The translations under genes were made by a program, and so were the position numbers. From positions 1 to 64,000 of the forward strand of contig WHVA01000120.1 of the NCBI GenBank assembly GCA_015179125.1: a stretch of 64,000 nucleotides of DNA, written 5' to 3'. The stretch is from Gautieria morchelliformis (lineage: Eukaryota; Basidiomycota; Agaricomycetes; Gomphales; Gomphaceae). A model generated the notes under the pieces. The model did not search any database. It saw only the letters and a list, made by a program, of their open reading frames with translations, and was not told the DNA's origin. Numbering within the stretch: the stretch's first letter is position 1; every line of letters begins with the position of its first letter. Positions 1-11,399 of the stretch are shown here, one piece after another.

Positions 1-13
1 TCATATAGTGTAA

Positions 14-41
14 CTAGGTGGGTACCCGCGCTTCGCGGGGG
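14..41 (-). other. Helitron A 3' terminus with hairpin
   Basis: CTAG at 14-17 (palindromic, so it reads the same on the minus strand) lies 7 nt from a 6-bp stem with a 3-nt loop at 25-39. The same layout recurs at 2269, 5456 and 12561. Confidence 0.85.
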
Positions 42-477
42 TGTAGGTCAAACGCCTTGGTTAAGGTCAAATGCATCAGTAAGGTCAAGTGAATCAGTAG
101 GTCAAGTGCATTGGGGTAAATAGGATCATGCAAAATATATCCCTGTTCATATAGTATGATGGTCATATATGCACCCATGGAACAGCAAGAACATGCAGAG
201 CTCTCTTCGACCTCTGGGATGGCCCTCCCAGCGACTCTAGACATGAAAGTGGTAATGGTCTTGACTGAATCATCAGAGATTATAAGATTGCGCCTATTGT
301 CATAATCCACAGGTTTCAAAGCTTGTGCATTGTGAAATAGATCCAATAGTGATCTTGGGGATCCAGAATTTTGACAATGGGGTTATATTGATGTGCCAGC
401 TGATCCTCCGGTGACACTCTCACAGAACCAGAAACAATACCAAAATCAGAAATGGGGAAGACCCAAAGTGCAGTTGG

Positions 478-1370
478 TAGCATGTCCTCAACATAACATG
501 TCCTCACAGGTAGTGTGTCCCCACACATAACCTGTCCTCACAGGTAGCATGTCCCCTATGTAACGTGTCCCCACCGGTAGTGTGTCCCCCCACGTAACGT
601 GTCCCCACCATTAGCGTGTCCCCCCACGTAACGTGTCCCCACCGGTAGCGTGTCCCCCCACGTAACGTGTCCCCACTGGTAGCGTGTCCCACCGGTAGTG
701 TGTCCCCACCGGTAGCGTGTCCTCACATGTAATGCGTCCCCACTGGTAGCGTGTCCTCACATGTAACGTGTCCCACACGTAATGTGTCCTCACACATAAC
801 GTGTCCCCACAGGTAGCGTGTCCTCACAGGTAGCGTGTCCCCACATGTAACGTGTCCTCACACGTAACGTGTCCTCACACGTAATGTGTCCTCAACAGGT
901 AGCATGTCCCCACACGTAACGTGTCCCCACACATAACTCCCCACACATAACATGTCCCACACGTAACGTGTCCTCACATGTAACATGTCCTTACATGTAA
1001 CGTGTCCCCACAGGTAGCGTGTCCTCACACGTAACATGTCCTCACAGGTAACATGTCCCCACAGGTAGTGTGTCCTCACACGTAACGTGTCCTCACAGGT
1101 AGTGTGTCCCCGCACGTAACGTGTCCTCACAGGTAGTGTGTCCCCACACGTAACGTGTCCTCAAAGGTAGCATGTCCTCACACGTAACGTGTCCTCACAG
1201 GTAGCATGTCCCCCCAGGTAGCGTGTCCTCACAGGTAACGTGTCCTCACGGGTAGCGTGTCCCCACAGGTAGCGTGTCCCCACACGTAACGTGTCCTCAC
1301 AGGTAGCGTGTCCTCGCACGTAACGTGTCCCCACAGGTAGCGTGTCCTCAAACATGTCCTCACACATATC
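478..1370. repeat. Minisatellite array, 15-18 bp unit, in Helitron A
   Basis: About 55 tandem copies of a degenerate unit, roughly GTAACGTGTCCTCACA, alternating with GTAGCGTGTCCCCACA variants. Long open frames over the array, including those at 504-692, 858-1130 and 1161-1367, come from repetition and are not genes. The unit is related to the array in element B and, in the opposite orientation, to the short arrays in element E. Confidence 0.9.
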
Positions 1371-1429
1371 AGGGACATGTATCAGTATCTATTTATATAG
1401 ACATACATAAAATAGAAAAAGAAACCACA

Positions 1430-1870
1430 TTTAAGCAGCTGTTGTCATTAATTTTAGCAAAAGCCTGGATGATTTATTGATATCTACCTTTTGAAAAAAT
1501 GTCAAAAAATGTACAGTACATTTACCCTGAAACTGGTATTAATTTTAGCAAAGTCAGGATAATTCATTGATATATATATTTATTTTTCAAAAAAAGATAA
1601 AAAAAAACACACTACATTAAAACAGATGTTATTATCAACTTGAGCAAAGTCAGTATAAGTTATTGATATCCATTTGCGAAAAAATGTCAAAAAAATTTAC
1701 AGGATAGTTCAGGTGGCTGAGGTTAGCCAGTTAGATTTATTGATGTCTATTTGGGAAAAAATATCGAAAAATGTACAGGATATGTAAGTTGGCTATTGTT
1801 AAGGTTAGCAAGTTAGGTTTATTGATATGTATTTGCGAAAAAATATCAAAAAAATATACAGGACATTGAA
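1430..1870. repeat. AT-rich tandem block, 75-95 bp unit
   Basis: Five diverged copies of a unit containing TTTGCGAAAAAATGTCAAAAA followed by a TACAGTACATT-like run and 'agcaaagtcaggataattcattgatat'-type sequence. The copies sit near 1492, 1586, 1675, 1755 and 1830. The same block recurs in element B (4400-4960) and, inverted and shortened, in element E near 17740-17810, which marks a shared non-autonomous family. Confidence 0.75.
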
Positions 1871-2084
1871 GCAGAAGCTGGTGTCAATTCACAGCCAGAG
1901 AAGCCCAGAGACACCCAGAGACACACACAAAGACACCCAGAGCCCAGCCAAAGCAATAGCAAGCCCACCAGTACAGCCAGAACACAGGAAGACACCAGTG
2001 GGGAGTGCGGTTCTGCAGCATCATCACTCTCTTTATACCAAGCAAAGGGTCGTGCACGGACCACCCTCGCGTATGGTCGCGACG

Positions 2085-2268
2085 AAGGCGAACCGGTCAC
2101 GTGACCTGGGACGCTGCTGCGCAGCGTCAATGGTCTGGCCTGGGCCAGGGGCCTAGGGCTTGCGGCTGCGCCGCTCGCTCCGCTGACCTAAATATTACGT
2201 AATATTATTTGTAATATTATTAGTCAGCCTCGACGCCCACAACCCACTGAGCGCGTTTAACTCTTAGA
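2085..2268 (-). other. Conserved Helitron 5' end and GC-rich subterminal block
   Basis: On the minus strand, from 2268: TCTAAGAG, a GGTTGTGGGC box, an ACGTAATATTA-type AT stretch, then a self-complementary GC block around GCGGCGCAGCCGC. The same order recurs at the 5' ends of B (5300-5454), C (12440-12560) and D (16190-16300). The GC block and GGTTGTGGGC box also occur on the plus strand in E and F. Conservation between elements whose interiors differ suggests a role in end recognition; that is inference. Confidence 0.7.
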
Positions 2269-2298
2269 CTAGGTGGATACCCGCGCTTCGCGCGGGGG
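2269..2298 (-). other. Helitron B 3' terminus with hairpin
   Basis: CTAG at 2269-2272, 7-nt gap, then a 7-bp perfect stem with a 3-nt loop. It directly abuts the TC start of Helitron A at 2268. Confidence 0.85.
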
Positions 2299-2449
2299 TG
2301 CAAGTCAAACGCCTCGGTAAGGTCAAACACCTTGGGTAAATCAAACTTGGGATAAGTCAAACACATTCGGATAAGAAAATTTCTTTCAGATAAGTAAAAC
2401 TCATCTTATTGATTGAAAGTAGCTCTAAGTAACACATCAAGGCAGGTAA

Positions 2450-3129
2450 TGTTATGACCATGCTGCTTGACCAACTCTGGTACCTCCATGCCTCCTCTGG
2501 CTCAATTCCGCAACGTCCACACTTTGACGTTTTGATCCCCTTGTTCTTTACTATTCACATACTTCCCCTTTTGACTCTATTCACCGGCCTTCCCTACTTG
2601 ACCCTTAGCATAGCAAGTCCGGAGCATCAGGAGATCCATTTGTGCCACTATCAATTAGACCCACATTCCCCTTGTTCTTTTGCCTATTGATTGTCCTTAG
2701 TTCTACCCGGCACCCCCTTGTAGTTCCTCTTGTTCCGTATTAGTTACTTTCTCCATTTATTCTAGTTACTTTTGCTTGCACTGGAATTGCTTACCTCTAC
2801 CTTCTGACATGTTGTCTCAGCTCTTTGTATAAAACCCAGTCATGTGTGCCTCTGTTCAGCAATCAGATAATCGACTTTGATACGTGACTCCCTTTGCACT
2901 GTCTCCAGTTCTTAGACCTGCAAGGCCTCTGTCTCTCTGACCTCCGTCTTCCAACTTGATTTCTCATATCCAACTTAACTCAATTCTTGAACCCTTACTA
3001 CTTCAGTTACAATACTCAACCTCTTCCAACTTCCAATCTCAGATCTCCAAAATACTTAGGATGATAGTTGGGGGTGCAACATATAAGTTGAAGCTGCAGT
3101 CCTTTTAGATCCAAACCTGATACATAACA
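2450..3129 (-). mobile_element. Solo LTR (family 2) inside Helitron B
   Basis: A 680-bp segment bounded by TGTTATG...ATAACA and flanked by a perfect 5-bp duplication GGTAA (2445-2449 and 3130-3134). It matches the LTR at 18689-19358 in the opposite orientation, for example around 3061-3094 versus 18740-18775. There is no internal retroelement sequence, so this is a solo LTR left by recombination. Confidence 0.85.
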
Positions 3130-3149
3130 GGTAATGACTCTACACATTT

Positions 3150-4265
3150 CTCCCATGTCTCATGTCCCCTACCTCACATGTAGCATGTCCTCACATGTAG
3201 TGTGTCCTTGCCTGTAGTGTGTACTCACACTTTATCTGTCCTCACACGTATTGCATCCTCACATGTGGCATGTCCTCACATGTGGCATGTCCCCACATGT
3301 GGCATGTCCCCACATGTAGTGTGTCCCCAAGTATAGTGTGCATAGTGTGTCTCCACATGTAGCATGTCTCCATATGTAGTGTGTCCCCACATGCAGTACA
3401 GTGTGCATGGCATGTCCCACATGCATAACATGTCCCTCAAGTATTTTGTGTGTAGCATGTCCCGAAATTATAGCATGTGTGTCCCCCATGTGTAGCATGT
3501 CCCTACATATAGTGTGTGTAGCATCCCCCTCAAGTATAGTGTGCAAATTGTGTCCCCAATGCATAACATGTCCCCCGAGTATAGTGTGCATAGCATGTCC
3601 TTTGTTTGTAGCGTGTCCCCCAAGTATAGCATGGGTAGAATGTCCCTTGTTTGTAGTGTTTTCCCCTGTAGTGTGTCCCTTGTTCGTACAATGTCCCCCA
3701 AGCATAGTGTGTCCCCACATATAGTGTGCACATCCCCATGCATAGTGTGCGTGTGCCCATGCATAGCCTGTGTGTCCCGTCCCCCAAGCATAGTGTGTCC
3801 CCACATGCAGCATGTCCCCAAGTACAGTGTGTGTGGCATGTCCCACATGCATAACATATCCCTCAAGTATTTTGTGTGTAGCGTGTCCCTGGTTTGTAGC
3901 ATGTCCCCAAACGTAGCATGTCCCTACATGTAGTGTGTGTAGCATCTGCCTCAAGTATAGTGTGCATAGCATGTCCTTTGTTTGTAGCTTGTCCCCCAAG
4001 TATAGCATGTGTATAATGTCCCTTGATTGTAGTGTTTTCCCCTGTAGTGTGTCCTTGTTCTTACCGTGTCCCCCAAGCATAGTGTGTCCCTACATATAGT
4101 GTGCACATCCCCATGCATAGCGTGTGTGTCCCCATGTCTCCATGCATAACGTGCGTGTCCCCATGCATAGTGTGCCTGTCCCCATGCATAGTGTGTGTAG
4201 CATGCCCCTCAAGTATAGCATGCATAGCATGTCCCAATGGCATGTGTAGCATATCCCCAAGGGCC
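3150..4265. repeat. Minisatellite array in Helitron B
   Basis: Tandem degenerate units of about 16-25 bp, roughly TAGTGTGTCCCCACATG, with interspersed TGTCCCTTGTTTGTAG variants. Segments such as 3420-3530 and 3835-3940 repeat at a higher order. Long overlapping open frames on both strands (for example 3259-4080 minus) are repeat artefacts. Confidence 0.9.
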
Positions 4266-4289
4266 TCAAAGTGAAGCAAGCAGAGGCTG

Positions 4290-4960
4290 TTACTACTTAT
4301 TAACTTTTAGCAAGCTCAGGGACATGTATCAATATCTATTTTGTGACATATACAGACATAAATAAAATAGTCCAGGAAACCATATTTAAGCAGCTGTCAT
4401 TAATTTTTAGCAAAGTCAGGATTATCTATTTTTTGAAAAAATGTCAAGAAAATGTCCAGTACATGTACGCTGAAGCTGTTATTAATTTTAGCAAAGTTAG
4501 GGTTATCTATTTTTCGAAAATGTCAAAAAAATGCACTGTACATTTAACCTGGAGCTGTTGTCAATTTTCACAAAGTCAGGATAATTTATTGATATCTATT
4601 TGCGAAAAAATGTCAAAAAAGTACAGTACATTGAAGCAGAAGCTGTTATTAATGCCCAGTCAAAGCCAGAGAAGCCCAGGGACTGACAGAGAAACCCAGA
4701 GCCATAGTAAGCCAGCCACCAGTATAGGTAAGCAGCTTTACAGTCCATAAAACAATAAAACAAACCACATTTAAAAGCAGAACCTATTGTCATTAATTTT
4801 AGAGGAAACTTATTGATGTCTATTTTCAAAAAAAACCTGAAAAATATAGATATTACACTACAATTTTTTCACCACAGTCTGGGGATGTTATTTAAATCTA
4901 TTTTCGAAAAAATTCAGAAAAATATAAAGCACATGTGACAATACAATATAATGAAAAAAA
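4290..4960. repeat. AT-rich tandem block in Helitron B
   Basis: Five or more diverged copies of the unit also seen at 1430-1870, centred near 4432, 4512, 4599, 4826 and 4901. Each carries an 'agcaaagtcaggat...' lead followed by GAAAAAATGTCAAAAAA and a TACAGTACATT-like tail. The open frame at 4343-4750 runs through it and is not considered a gene. From 5040 to 5200 there are short CAGCCAGCCAAGC-like repeats. Confidence 0.75.
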
Positions 4961-5455
4961 ATCAAGGAACCAATGAAATTACAAACACAAATAAAATAAA
5001 ATACATGGCAATGCATTAAAAAAGAGATATTACCTATCAATAGAAATCCAGCCAAGCCAATAGATAGCCAGCCAAGCCAAGCAAAAGATAGCTAGCCTGC
5101 CAAAGCAATAGACAGCCAGCCAGCTAAAGGAGGAGACACCATAGAGAGCAGACAGCAGACAGAGCAGAGCAGACAGGGAACAGAGCAGACAGCAGCAAGA
5201 GGAATTGCCAGTGGGCAGATTCCTGCCATTCCATCCTTACCGTTCTGCCTTTATACCGTGCGCGCGCGTCGTGCACGGACCACGCGCGAACGGGTCACGT
5301 GACCGCTGCGCAGCGTTCGTTGCCAGCGCAGGGTTGAGCGCTGGAGCCCGCGAACCGCTCGCGGCTGCGCCGCTCGCCACTGACATAAGTTTTACATAAT
5401 ATTATTTGTAAGCGGCGCCCACAACCTCCCACCGTGCTGCTTTCACCTATAGGAA

Positions 5456-5484
5456 CTAGGTGGGTACCCGCGCTTCGCGCGGGG
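5456..5484 (-). other. Helitron C 3' terminus with hairpin
   Basis: CTAG at 5456-5459 followed inward by a 7-bp perfect GC stem with a TTC-type loop. A single base (5455) separates it from the 5' TC of Helitron B at 5454. Confidence 0.85.
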
Positions 5485-5604
5485 GTGTAGGTCAAACGCA
5501 TCGGTAAGGTCAAGTGCTTTGGGGAAAATAAAAGTAACCAATTTGCATCAAGTAAAATCAAGTAACACACATAAACCATATCAAGAGAAGTGAATATAAC
5601 AAAA

Positions 5605-8600
5605 TCAAGGAGCTCTAAGTAATACATCTTTATATACAATGTTGGTTGTGTCCAAACCCTCCTCAAGCAAGACCTTCACTCTGTTCCAGTTGGTCCCTCT
5701 TGATACACCAACATACAACTGACCATGTCCAAACACTGGATATCTCAGGTCCAGCCCAACCGTACCCAAAGACTGTCCCTGAGACTTGTTGATAGTCATT
5801 GCAAATGCCAAACGCACTGGAAACTGCCTCCTTTTCAGCACAAATGGCAACTCTCCCTCTGATGGCTTAATGATGATCCTGGGGATGAAAGCAATATTTC
5901 CTGCACATGGACCTGAGATGATCCTGACCTCCAACACTCTAATGCTTATCCTCACCAACCGCAACCTTGTCCCATTGCATAGTCCTTGCTTCTGATCCAA
6001 ATTGCGCAACAGCATCAGAGGCACTCCAGGCTTGACTTGCAAGCGAGCAGGAGGAAGACAGCCCATCTCTATGGAATTCAGATACTCCACAGGATACCAA
6101 TCTGCATCGTCGGACTCTTCAATGGAATTTGCACAGTGCAAGACCTGAGCATCACCTGGAAACTCCCTAAACACCATGGAATTGATCTCATTGACCTCAG
6201 TGTTTCTGGCACAGAGGATGGCACGCTCCAAAAAGTAATTGTCCTGGGCAGGGACATGATTGCCAATGCCAGGGTATATTTCCTGGATCAGATCTTCAAT
6301 TCCAGGGCCACAAACCATGTGAGGAGGCAGTGAGAACGTATGATCTAGTGGGAGATCCTTTCCCTGGCCCACATTCTGCAGCCATTCTGCAAATCTGGCT
6401 CTGTCAGGGTCATTTCTCACCCGCATGTTCTCTGTCAGATGGAGGACATTGATCTTTGGCCACAGATATGACTTCTGAAGGGTAGCTCCCACGATATCCT
6501 CCTTGGAGCCTTTAGGGACAATTGGGAGAGTCTGCTGAAAGTCACCTCCAAAGGCGACTGTGATGCCACCAAAGGGTCTGTCAGGCTGGTCAAGGAAATC
6601 CCTCAGTGTCCTGTCAATGGCCTCTATGGCATGGCGATGCTGCATTGCAGCCTCATCCCAGATGAGGAGACTGGCCTGTCTCAGCATGTCAGCCTTGTCA
6701 GAGTTCTTTGTGATGAAGGAGAGAGAGCGCTCATGGACAGGAATGGGAATTCCAAGCATGCTATGAGAGGTTGTACCCTTAGTGAGGATAAGTGCAGTCA
6801 TTGCAGATGAGGCTACTGCGATCACAATGAGGCTCTCCGCTCTACAGGAGTGGATTAGAGTGTTCCATGTGAATGATTTCCCAGCACCACCTGAGCCAGT
6901 GACAAAAAACATTTGTCCATCAGGTTTCCCATGAGCATCTCTGGTCAGTGCCGACCGTAATATCTGATCATGCGCGGACCTTTGCCCCTCATTCAGCCTG
7001 GGAACCTCCTCATCAGCTATGTCCCTCTCTTGAACAGGGTCATAGTCCCTCTGCTCAGCTATGAACCTGTTTCCAATGAGGGCCTCCCACTCGCCTGCCA
7101 CCCGAGGCATATCATCAAAGCTGCTCAAGGACATTCCACCCTGCTGGAGGATTTTTTCCAAGAGAAAGAGGCCAAACTCATAAACCTGATCGTCCTGTGG
7201 ATTCTGCATACCATGTCTGATTTGGAGCTGATGTCTGAGATCATCACATATGTGCTCCCTGAAGCCACCCCATAATCTGCCGGGGCCCGATGGATTGCAA
7301 TGGCCAAGGATGGTGGCAAAGAGATGTCTGAGCTGAGCACCTGTTTTCATGCCACTGGCTTCCTGGAGACACAACCTCAACTCCTGATCATCATCCAGAA
7401 GTCCCCTTGCACGACAGGCCTCCTTGTAAGTAGCATATTGTATGCCATCCACCGACCTAAGCTCCTCAAAGGATCTAGCCCCCTTGACCACTGTGAGGAG
7501 AGTGCGCACAAAAAACCTCTCTCCTGATCTAGGGTTTGCAAAGTGAAGGCGACCGATGCTATAACCTCCTTGGCGTGGTGTCCATACCTTGTCCTGTGAG
7601 TGCCAGGTAAAATGCTCAGGAAACTCCACATAGAGCAGATCACGTGCTTCAGGGTAGATATCATTGGCCTCAAAGTAAGCCATGAGCGGTGTCTTTTTCG
7701 CCTCAGCCCTTTCCAGGATGTTGTCCACATCCTGGTTGGGATCAAAGATGATTGTGTGATGGTCCTTTTCATGGACTGGCAGTGCCATGACTGCAGGCAC
7801 CTGGGTGTGGATTTCCCGCTCCAGCAACCTCCAACAGGCCTCATGAGCACTGACATAGCGAGCGTCCAGGTACTGCTTAATTTCATCCTGGGTGCGACCA
7901 AACTCCATGGTGGTCCGATCATGGCCCTTGTAGAGATACTTGTGGATATACTTGATACACCTCACATTGATGGTGAGTTCAGGGTTGATGTGACACCAGA
8001 ATTTGAGCAAGAGCAGGGCAGAGTATGGCACAACCCATCTGTTGTCCAGCATGTCACCTCTGACATTGTGCAGCCTTCCATCATTGCGACGACGATATTT
8101 TGGATAGCCATCCTCATTCAGACTGGTTTCCTCACAGAAAGGCTTTGGGAAGCCTTTCTTGCACTTGCCATTTTCCATGCAGGGTGCGTTTGGTTTCATT
8201 TGTCCACAGGGACCATGTGTCATCAGCTCACAGACCAACCGGTAGAGGACAGGATGAGTCTCTGGATCAGGGAACTCTGCTGAAATCATTGAATCCACCT
8301 CATGTGGATGTCTGATCTTGGAATCTCTTTCAAACCAGATAAGAATATGCATGTGTGGGAGTCCCCTTTTCTGGAATTCAATGGTGTGGACGCGAGCGAC
8401 GGTTTCCCCAAAAATCTTTTCCTTGACGATCAAGTCAATGAGGTATTTCTTTTTGAGCTGGAACACCCGCGACACCAGGTCAGGCCTGTCCTGAGGAGTT
8501 TGTCCGGGCAACAATGCATCCAATACCTCCTGCCAGTTGGGATTGGCAGTCATGGTAATAAAGAGATCAGCCACACCATGCTTCCTTGAAATGGCCAGAG

Positions 8601-9008
8601 AGTTCTGCAGGTTTTCCTGCATGTCCCGTGTCCCCCCCTGGAATGTGGCAGGCAGAATGGATCTTGCACCCAAGTTGTTTGGATCTCTGTCATTGTCATT
8701 GCGATGAAAGGCATCCATCATCTGGTTATACATCTCAGCACGGAGAGTGTGTTGATTTCTCCTGATCCACCACAGCCTGCTTTGCTCTGCAGCGGCCCAG
8801 GAGTCTACAATGTACTGCTGGAATAATTTGCCAGCGCGCAGGAGTGTTGTAGGTTCTTCTGTTCTCTGGAAGAGACGATAGGAATGGAACTGAATTTGGG
8901 TGACACGCCCACTTCGCTCACGCCCGTCTGGTAATTGGCGATAGCGAATACCAGGTTGCCACTGTAAGCAACTAGGGGCTATGGCAGGGAAGGTTCGGTA
9001 GAGTTCTT
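5605..9008 (-). pseudogene. Helitron C Rep catalytic domain and PIF1-family helicase
   Basis: The frame opens at about 9006, just after a TAA. The first ATG (8733) is not the true start because the upstream frame (e.g. LFQQYIVDSWAA) aligns with the Rep of element F. Rep hallmarks are the HUH motif in GLPHMHILIWF and the two-tyrosine motif YIHKYLYKG. The helicase follows: Walker A GSGGAGKS, Walker B LLIWDEAA, GGDFQQTLP, LTENMRVR, TINKSQGQSLG and the C-terminal YVGVSRG. In the family, Rep nicks and rolls the DNA strand and the helicase unwinds it. This part is open to its natural stop, but it is cut off from its N terminus by the insertion at 9009-9425. Confidence 0.9.
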
Positions 9009-9425
9009 AGAAAGCTAGAATCAAATATACTCTCTCAGTGAATTTATTGTCACTGATGTATTAATACAATACCTAGAATCAAATATACTACATGATTTTC
9101 AGTCAACATGCTATGTAAATATGAAAGATACTACTCGCCTCTCTCAGTGAATTTATTGTCACTGAGAGAGGAGTGTAATCCTGTCTCAGAAGGCATATAC
9201 TTGCACCCGGCCCTTTAGCGCCCAAGGGCTCGCGCGTCGAAGTCATTTCAAACTCCGCTGGGTGCAGCCGCCTATGAAAATAGAAATAACAGAATGAAAT
9301 GGAGAGATAGGGAGTGGCTAGAAAATTTCGAAAATAAGCAGAGAAGTGGATGCATGGTACAAGAACAGTATGAGAAAATATTGAAACACCACACAATAAA
9401 TTGAACATATTATGCTTGATTTTGG
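9009..9425. mobile_element. Short insertion of unknown type in the Helitron C Rep gene
   Basis: This segment sits between two parts of the Rep protein that are continuous in element F (after LLFPRGE-GW). It contains a perfect 12-bp stem-loop at 9141-9172 (CTCTCTCAGTGA ... TCACTGAGAGAG), a partial direct repeat of it at 9030-9057, and a region (about 9205-9290) with GCACCC/GGGTGC ends that looks faintly tRNA-like. Borders are approximate and no clean target duplication was identified. It could be a SINE or a small foldback element. Confidence 0.5.
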
Positions 9426-11263
9426 TGCAGGAGCATAAATGCACCCAACAGCCACCCCAACTCTCCCCTGGGAAAGAGCAAGACATAGTGAAGAGAGGCA
9501 TAGTTTGGATTCATCTCGGATACCCTTTTAAAACGTCCACCTTTGAGCTGGACAATAATATCCCTAGGTTCAGGGATGATGCCATCTCCAGGAAGAACCA
9601 CCGCAATCTCATCCGCAGTAGGGATATTATACCTCCTAGGATCCCTGTGTTCCCTGTATGTGAGCCTAGCCCGGATCTCACCATTCTGTCCCTGAGCTCT
9701 GAGCCTCTCGGCCGCTTGTCTATATATGGGAACATGAGGATTGCATAGGAGGAGCATTTCCTGCAAGTCTCCCATGATAGTTGGAGACAGACCTGGGTTA
9801 CGCGCGTTCCTCTGTGCCAAAGCCAATGCTGGATCATATATATAAAGTTAGGCATACTGTATCCGCCTCCCAGGGTTAGGGATGAGAGAGCCATGAGTAT
9901 GATACAGTTCGCCCTGCAGCTTGAGGACATATGGACCACGACCCCCCCGAAGCAAATCTAGATCAAACTCGGCTCCCAAGGAAGTGAATGCAAATGCAGC
10001 ATTGTACTGCCTGATGTTCTTGCGAAACCGTTTGGCTTCAGGGTCCTGGCCCTCTAAGAGCCATCTCAATGGCTGAGGGAGCACTGGCAGCTCTGGAAGC
10101 TGCACCTTTCCTTCCATACAGCAATCACCAAATCTGGGCCGCCGATTTGAGGATTTCTGCAGGCGTTCTGCCATCCAGTGTAATGCTCCACAGTCAGGGC
10201 AGGGAATAACCATGGGACCCAGATCATGACGCTGCACATCTGCCTCGATTATTCTAGAGCGACCAAGTGGAATAGGAGGAGGAGGTCTCTGAGGACGCTG
10301 CCGAGGTACAGGGAGTGGCTGAGGAGGCCGAGGAGGTGCAGGGAGTGGCTGAAGAGGCCGAGGAGGTGCAGGGAGTGGCTGAGGAGGCTGAGGAGGAGCA
10401 GGGAGTGGCTGAGGAGGCTGAGGAGGTGCAGGCAGTCGCTGAAGAGGCCGCAGAAGTGCAGGGAGTAGCCGAGGCATTGGTCTTACTGCATTAGCCTGAG
10501 CCCGCAATGCTGCGACCGCTGCAGAACCTACTACAGGAGGTCTAGGAGCTGGTTGTAAAGGTGCCTGCCTGTGTCTTCCCAAGGGCTGTGCTGGGATAGG
10601 CTGTATACCAGCAGCATGAGCATGCAAATCTGCCACCGCTGTAGAGCCTACTACAGGCTGTCCAATTCCAGCCGCCTGAGCACGCAACTGAGCAATTGCT
10701 GCAGAACCTACTACAGGAGCTGGCTGTACAGAGTCTGGCCTATTTCTTCTCAGGGGCTGTAATGGTGGGATACCTGCTAACCGTGCACGAAGGGCTGCCA
10801 CCTGCTCTCCAGGACTGGGATCAGGTGGATATGATGGCCCCGCAAGCGTAGGAGGGCGCAATGCAAGCGTAGGAGGGCGCAATGGAGCTGGCTGTACAGG
10901 GTCTGGCCTATGTCCTCTCAGGGGCTGCCATGGTGTGATAACTGCTAACTGAGCACGAAGGGCTGCCACCTGCTCTGTAGGACTGGGATCAGGAGCAAGT
11001 GATGGCCCCGCAGGCATTGGTGGACGTGATGGCCCTGCCACAGGTTGTTGAAAAGGATCGGCTGCACTGCTTCTAGAAGGAGGGTGAGGGATGGCAAAAG
11101 GCGGTGGTGGAGGGGGTGGCTGGGTCTGAGCTCCAATATGCGCTCTCCGACGCGCTCTCCGATGACTGGGTGGTGTCATCACCTCCTGCCCCTCCCTCGC
11201 ACTTTCACGCACCCGCCGACGGTTGCTCTCTGGGGTAGATGGATCCCTGAGAAATGCAGGCAT
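9426..11263 (-). pseudogene. Helitron C Rep N-terminal region
   Basis: Starts at ATG 11261-11263 (MPAFLRDPSTPESN). The first ~330 residues are Pro/Ala/Arg-rich and carry repeated peptides of the type VGSAAVAALRAQA and EQVAALRAQLA, which also occur in the Rep of element F. A zinc-binding motif CPDCGALHWMAE follows (CPKC..HWKAEC in F). TAA at 9848-9850 interrupts the frame at a position where F has Gln (SYAQLYFYDP versus QYA*LYIYDP). Translation after the stop (from 9826) continues the homology through LTYREH.DPRRYNIPTADEIA to LLFPRGELGW, where the insertion begins. So the gene is broken by at least one nonsense codon and one insertion. Confidence 0.8.
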
Positions 11264-11399
11264 AAGAGTAGAGAGAGGATAAAGATATCAATATCAGACT
11301 TACATTGCAAGCAGATTAAGGCAAACTCAGGGAAAACAGGCTGTGCGGGTATCTCAGACGGATTGCAAAGCCACTGATCCTAATATAAATACTGCAAAT

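Larger units (their letters stand above)
14..2268 (-). mobile_element. Helitron A, non-autonomous
   Basis: Read on the minus strand, the element starts TCTAAGAG at 2268 and ends CTAG at 14-17, preceded by a CCCGCG/CGCGGG hairpin (25-39). These are standard Helitron termini (5' TC, 3' hairpin then CTRR). The next minus-strand base after CTAG is T, as expected for insertion between A and T. There is no Rep or helicase sequence. The body holds a minisatellite (about 478-1370), AT-rich repeats (1430-1870) and a GC-rich subterminal block (2085-2185). Its 5' end touches the 3' end of element B with no base between them, so the two form a head-to-tail pair. Confidence 0.85.
2269..5454 (-). mobile_element. 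Helitron B, non-autonomous
   Basis: The minus-strand element starts TCCTATAGG at 5454 and ends CTAG at 2269-2272. A CCCGCGC/GCGCGGG hairpin with a TTC loop lies at 2280-2296, 7 nt from the end. The interior holds a solo LTR (2450-3129), a minisatellite (3150-4265) and AT-rich tandem blocks (4290-4960). No coding remnant was recognised. Short sequence near 2410-2440 matches the corresponding 3' region of element C, so B appears to derive from the same lineage. One extra base separates B from C. Confidence 0.85.

Noticed and set aside
478..1370. Possible CRISPR-like regularly spaced repeat
   Set aside because: Units are contiguous and degenerate with no unique spacers, no cas genes occur, and the genome is eukaryotic.
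3259..4080. A 273-residue open frame on the minus strand
   Set aside because: It is the translation of a minisatellite; other frames on both strands are equally open.
9205..9290. A tRNA gene
   Set aside because: The ends pair, but no proper anticodon arm or consensus A and B boxes could be drawn; at most a SINE-like relic.
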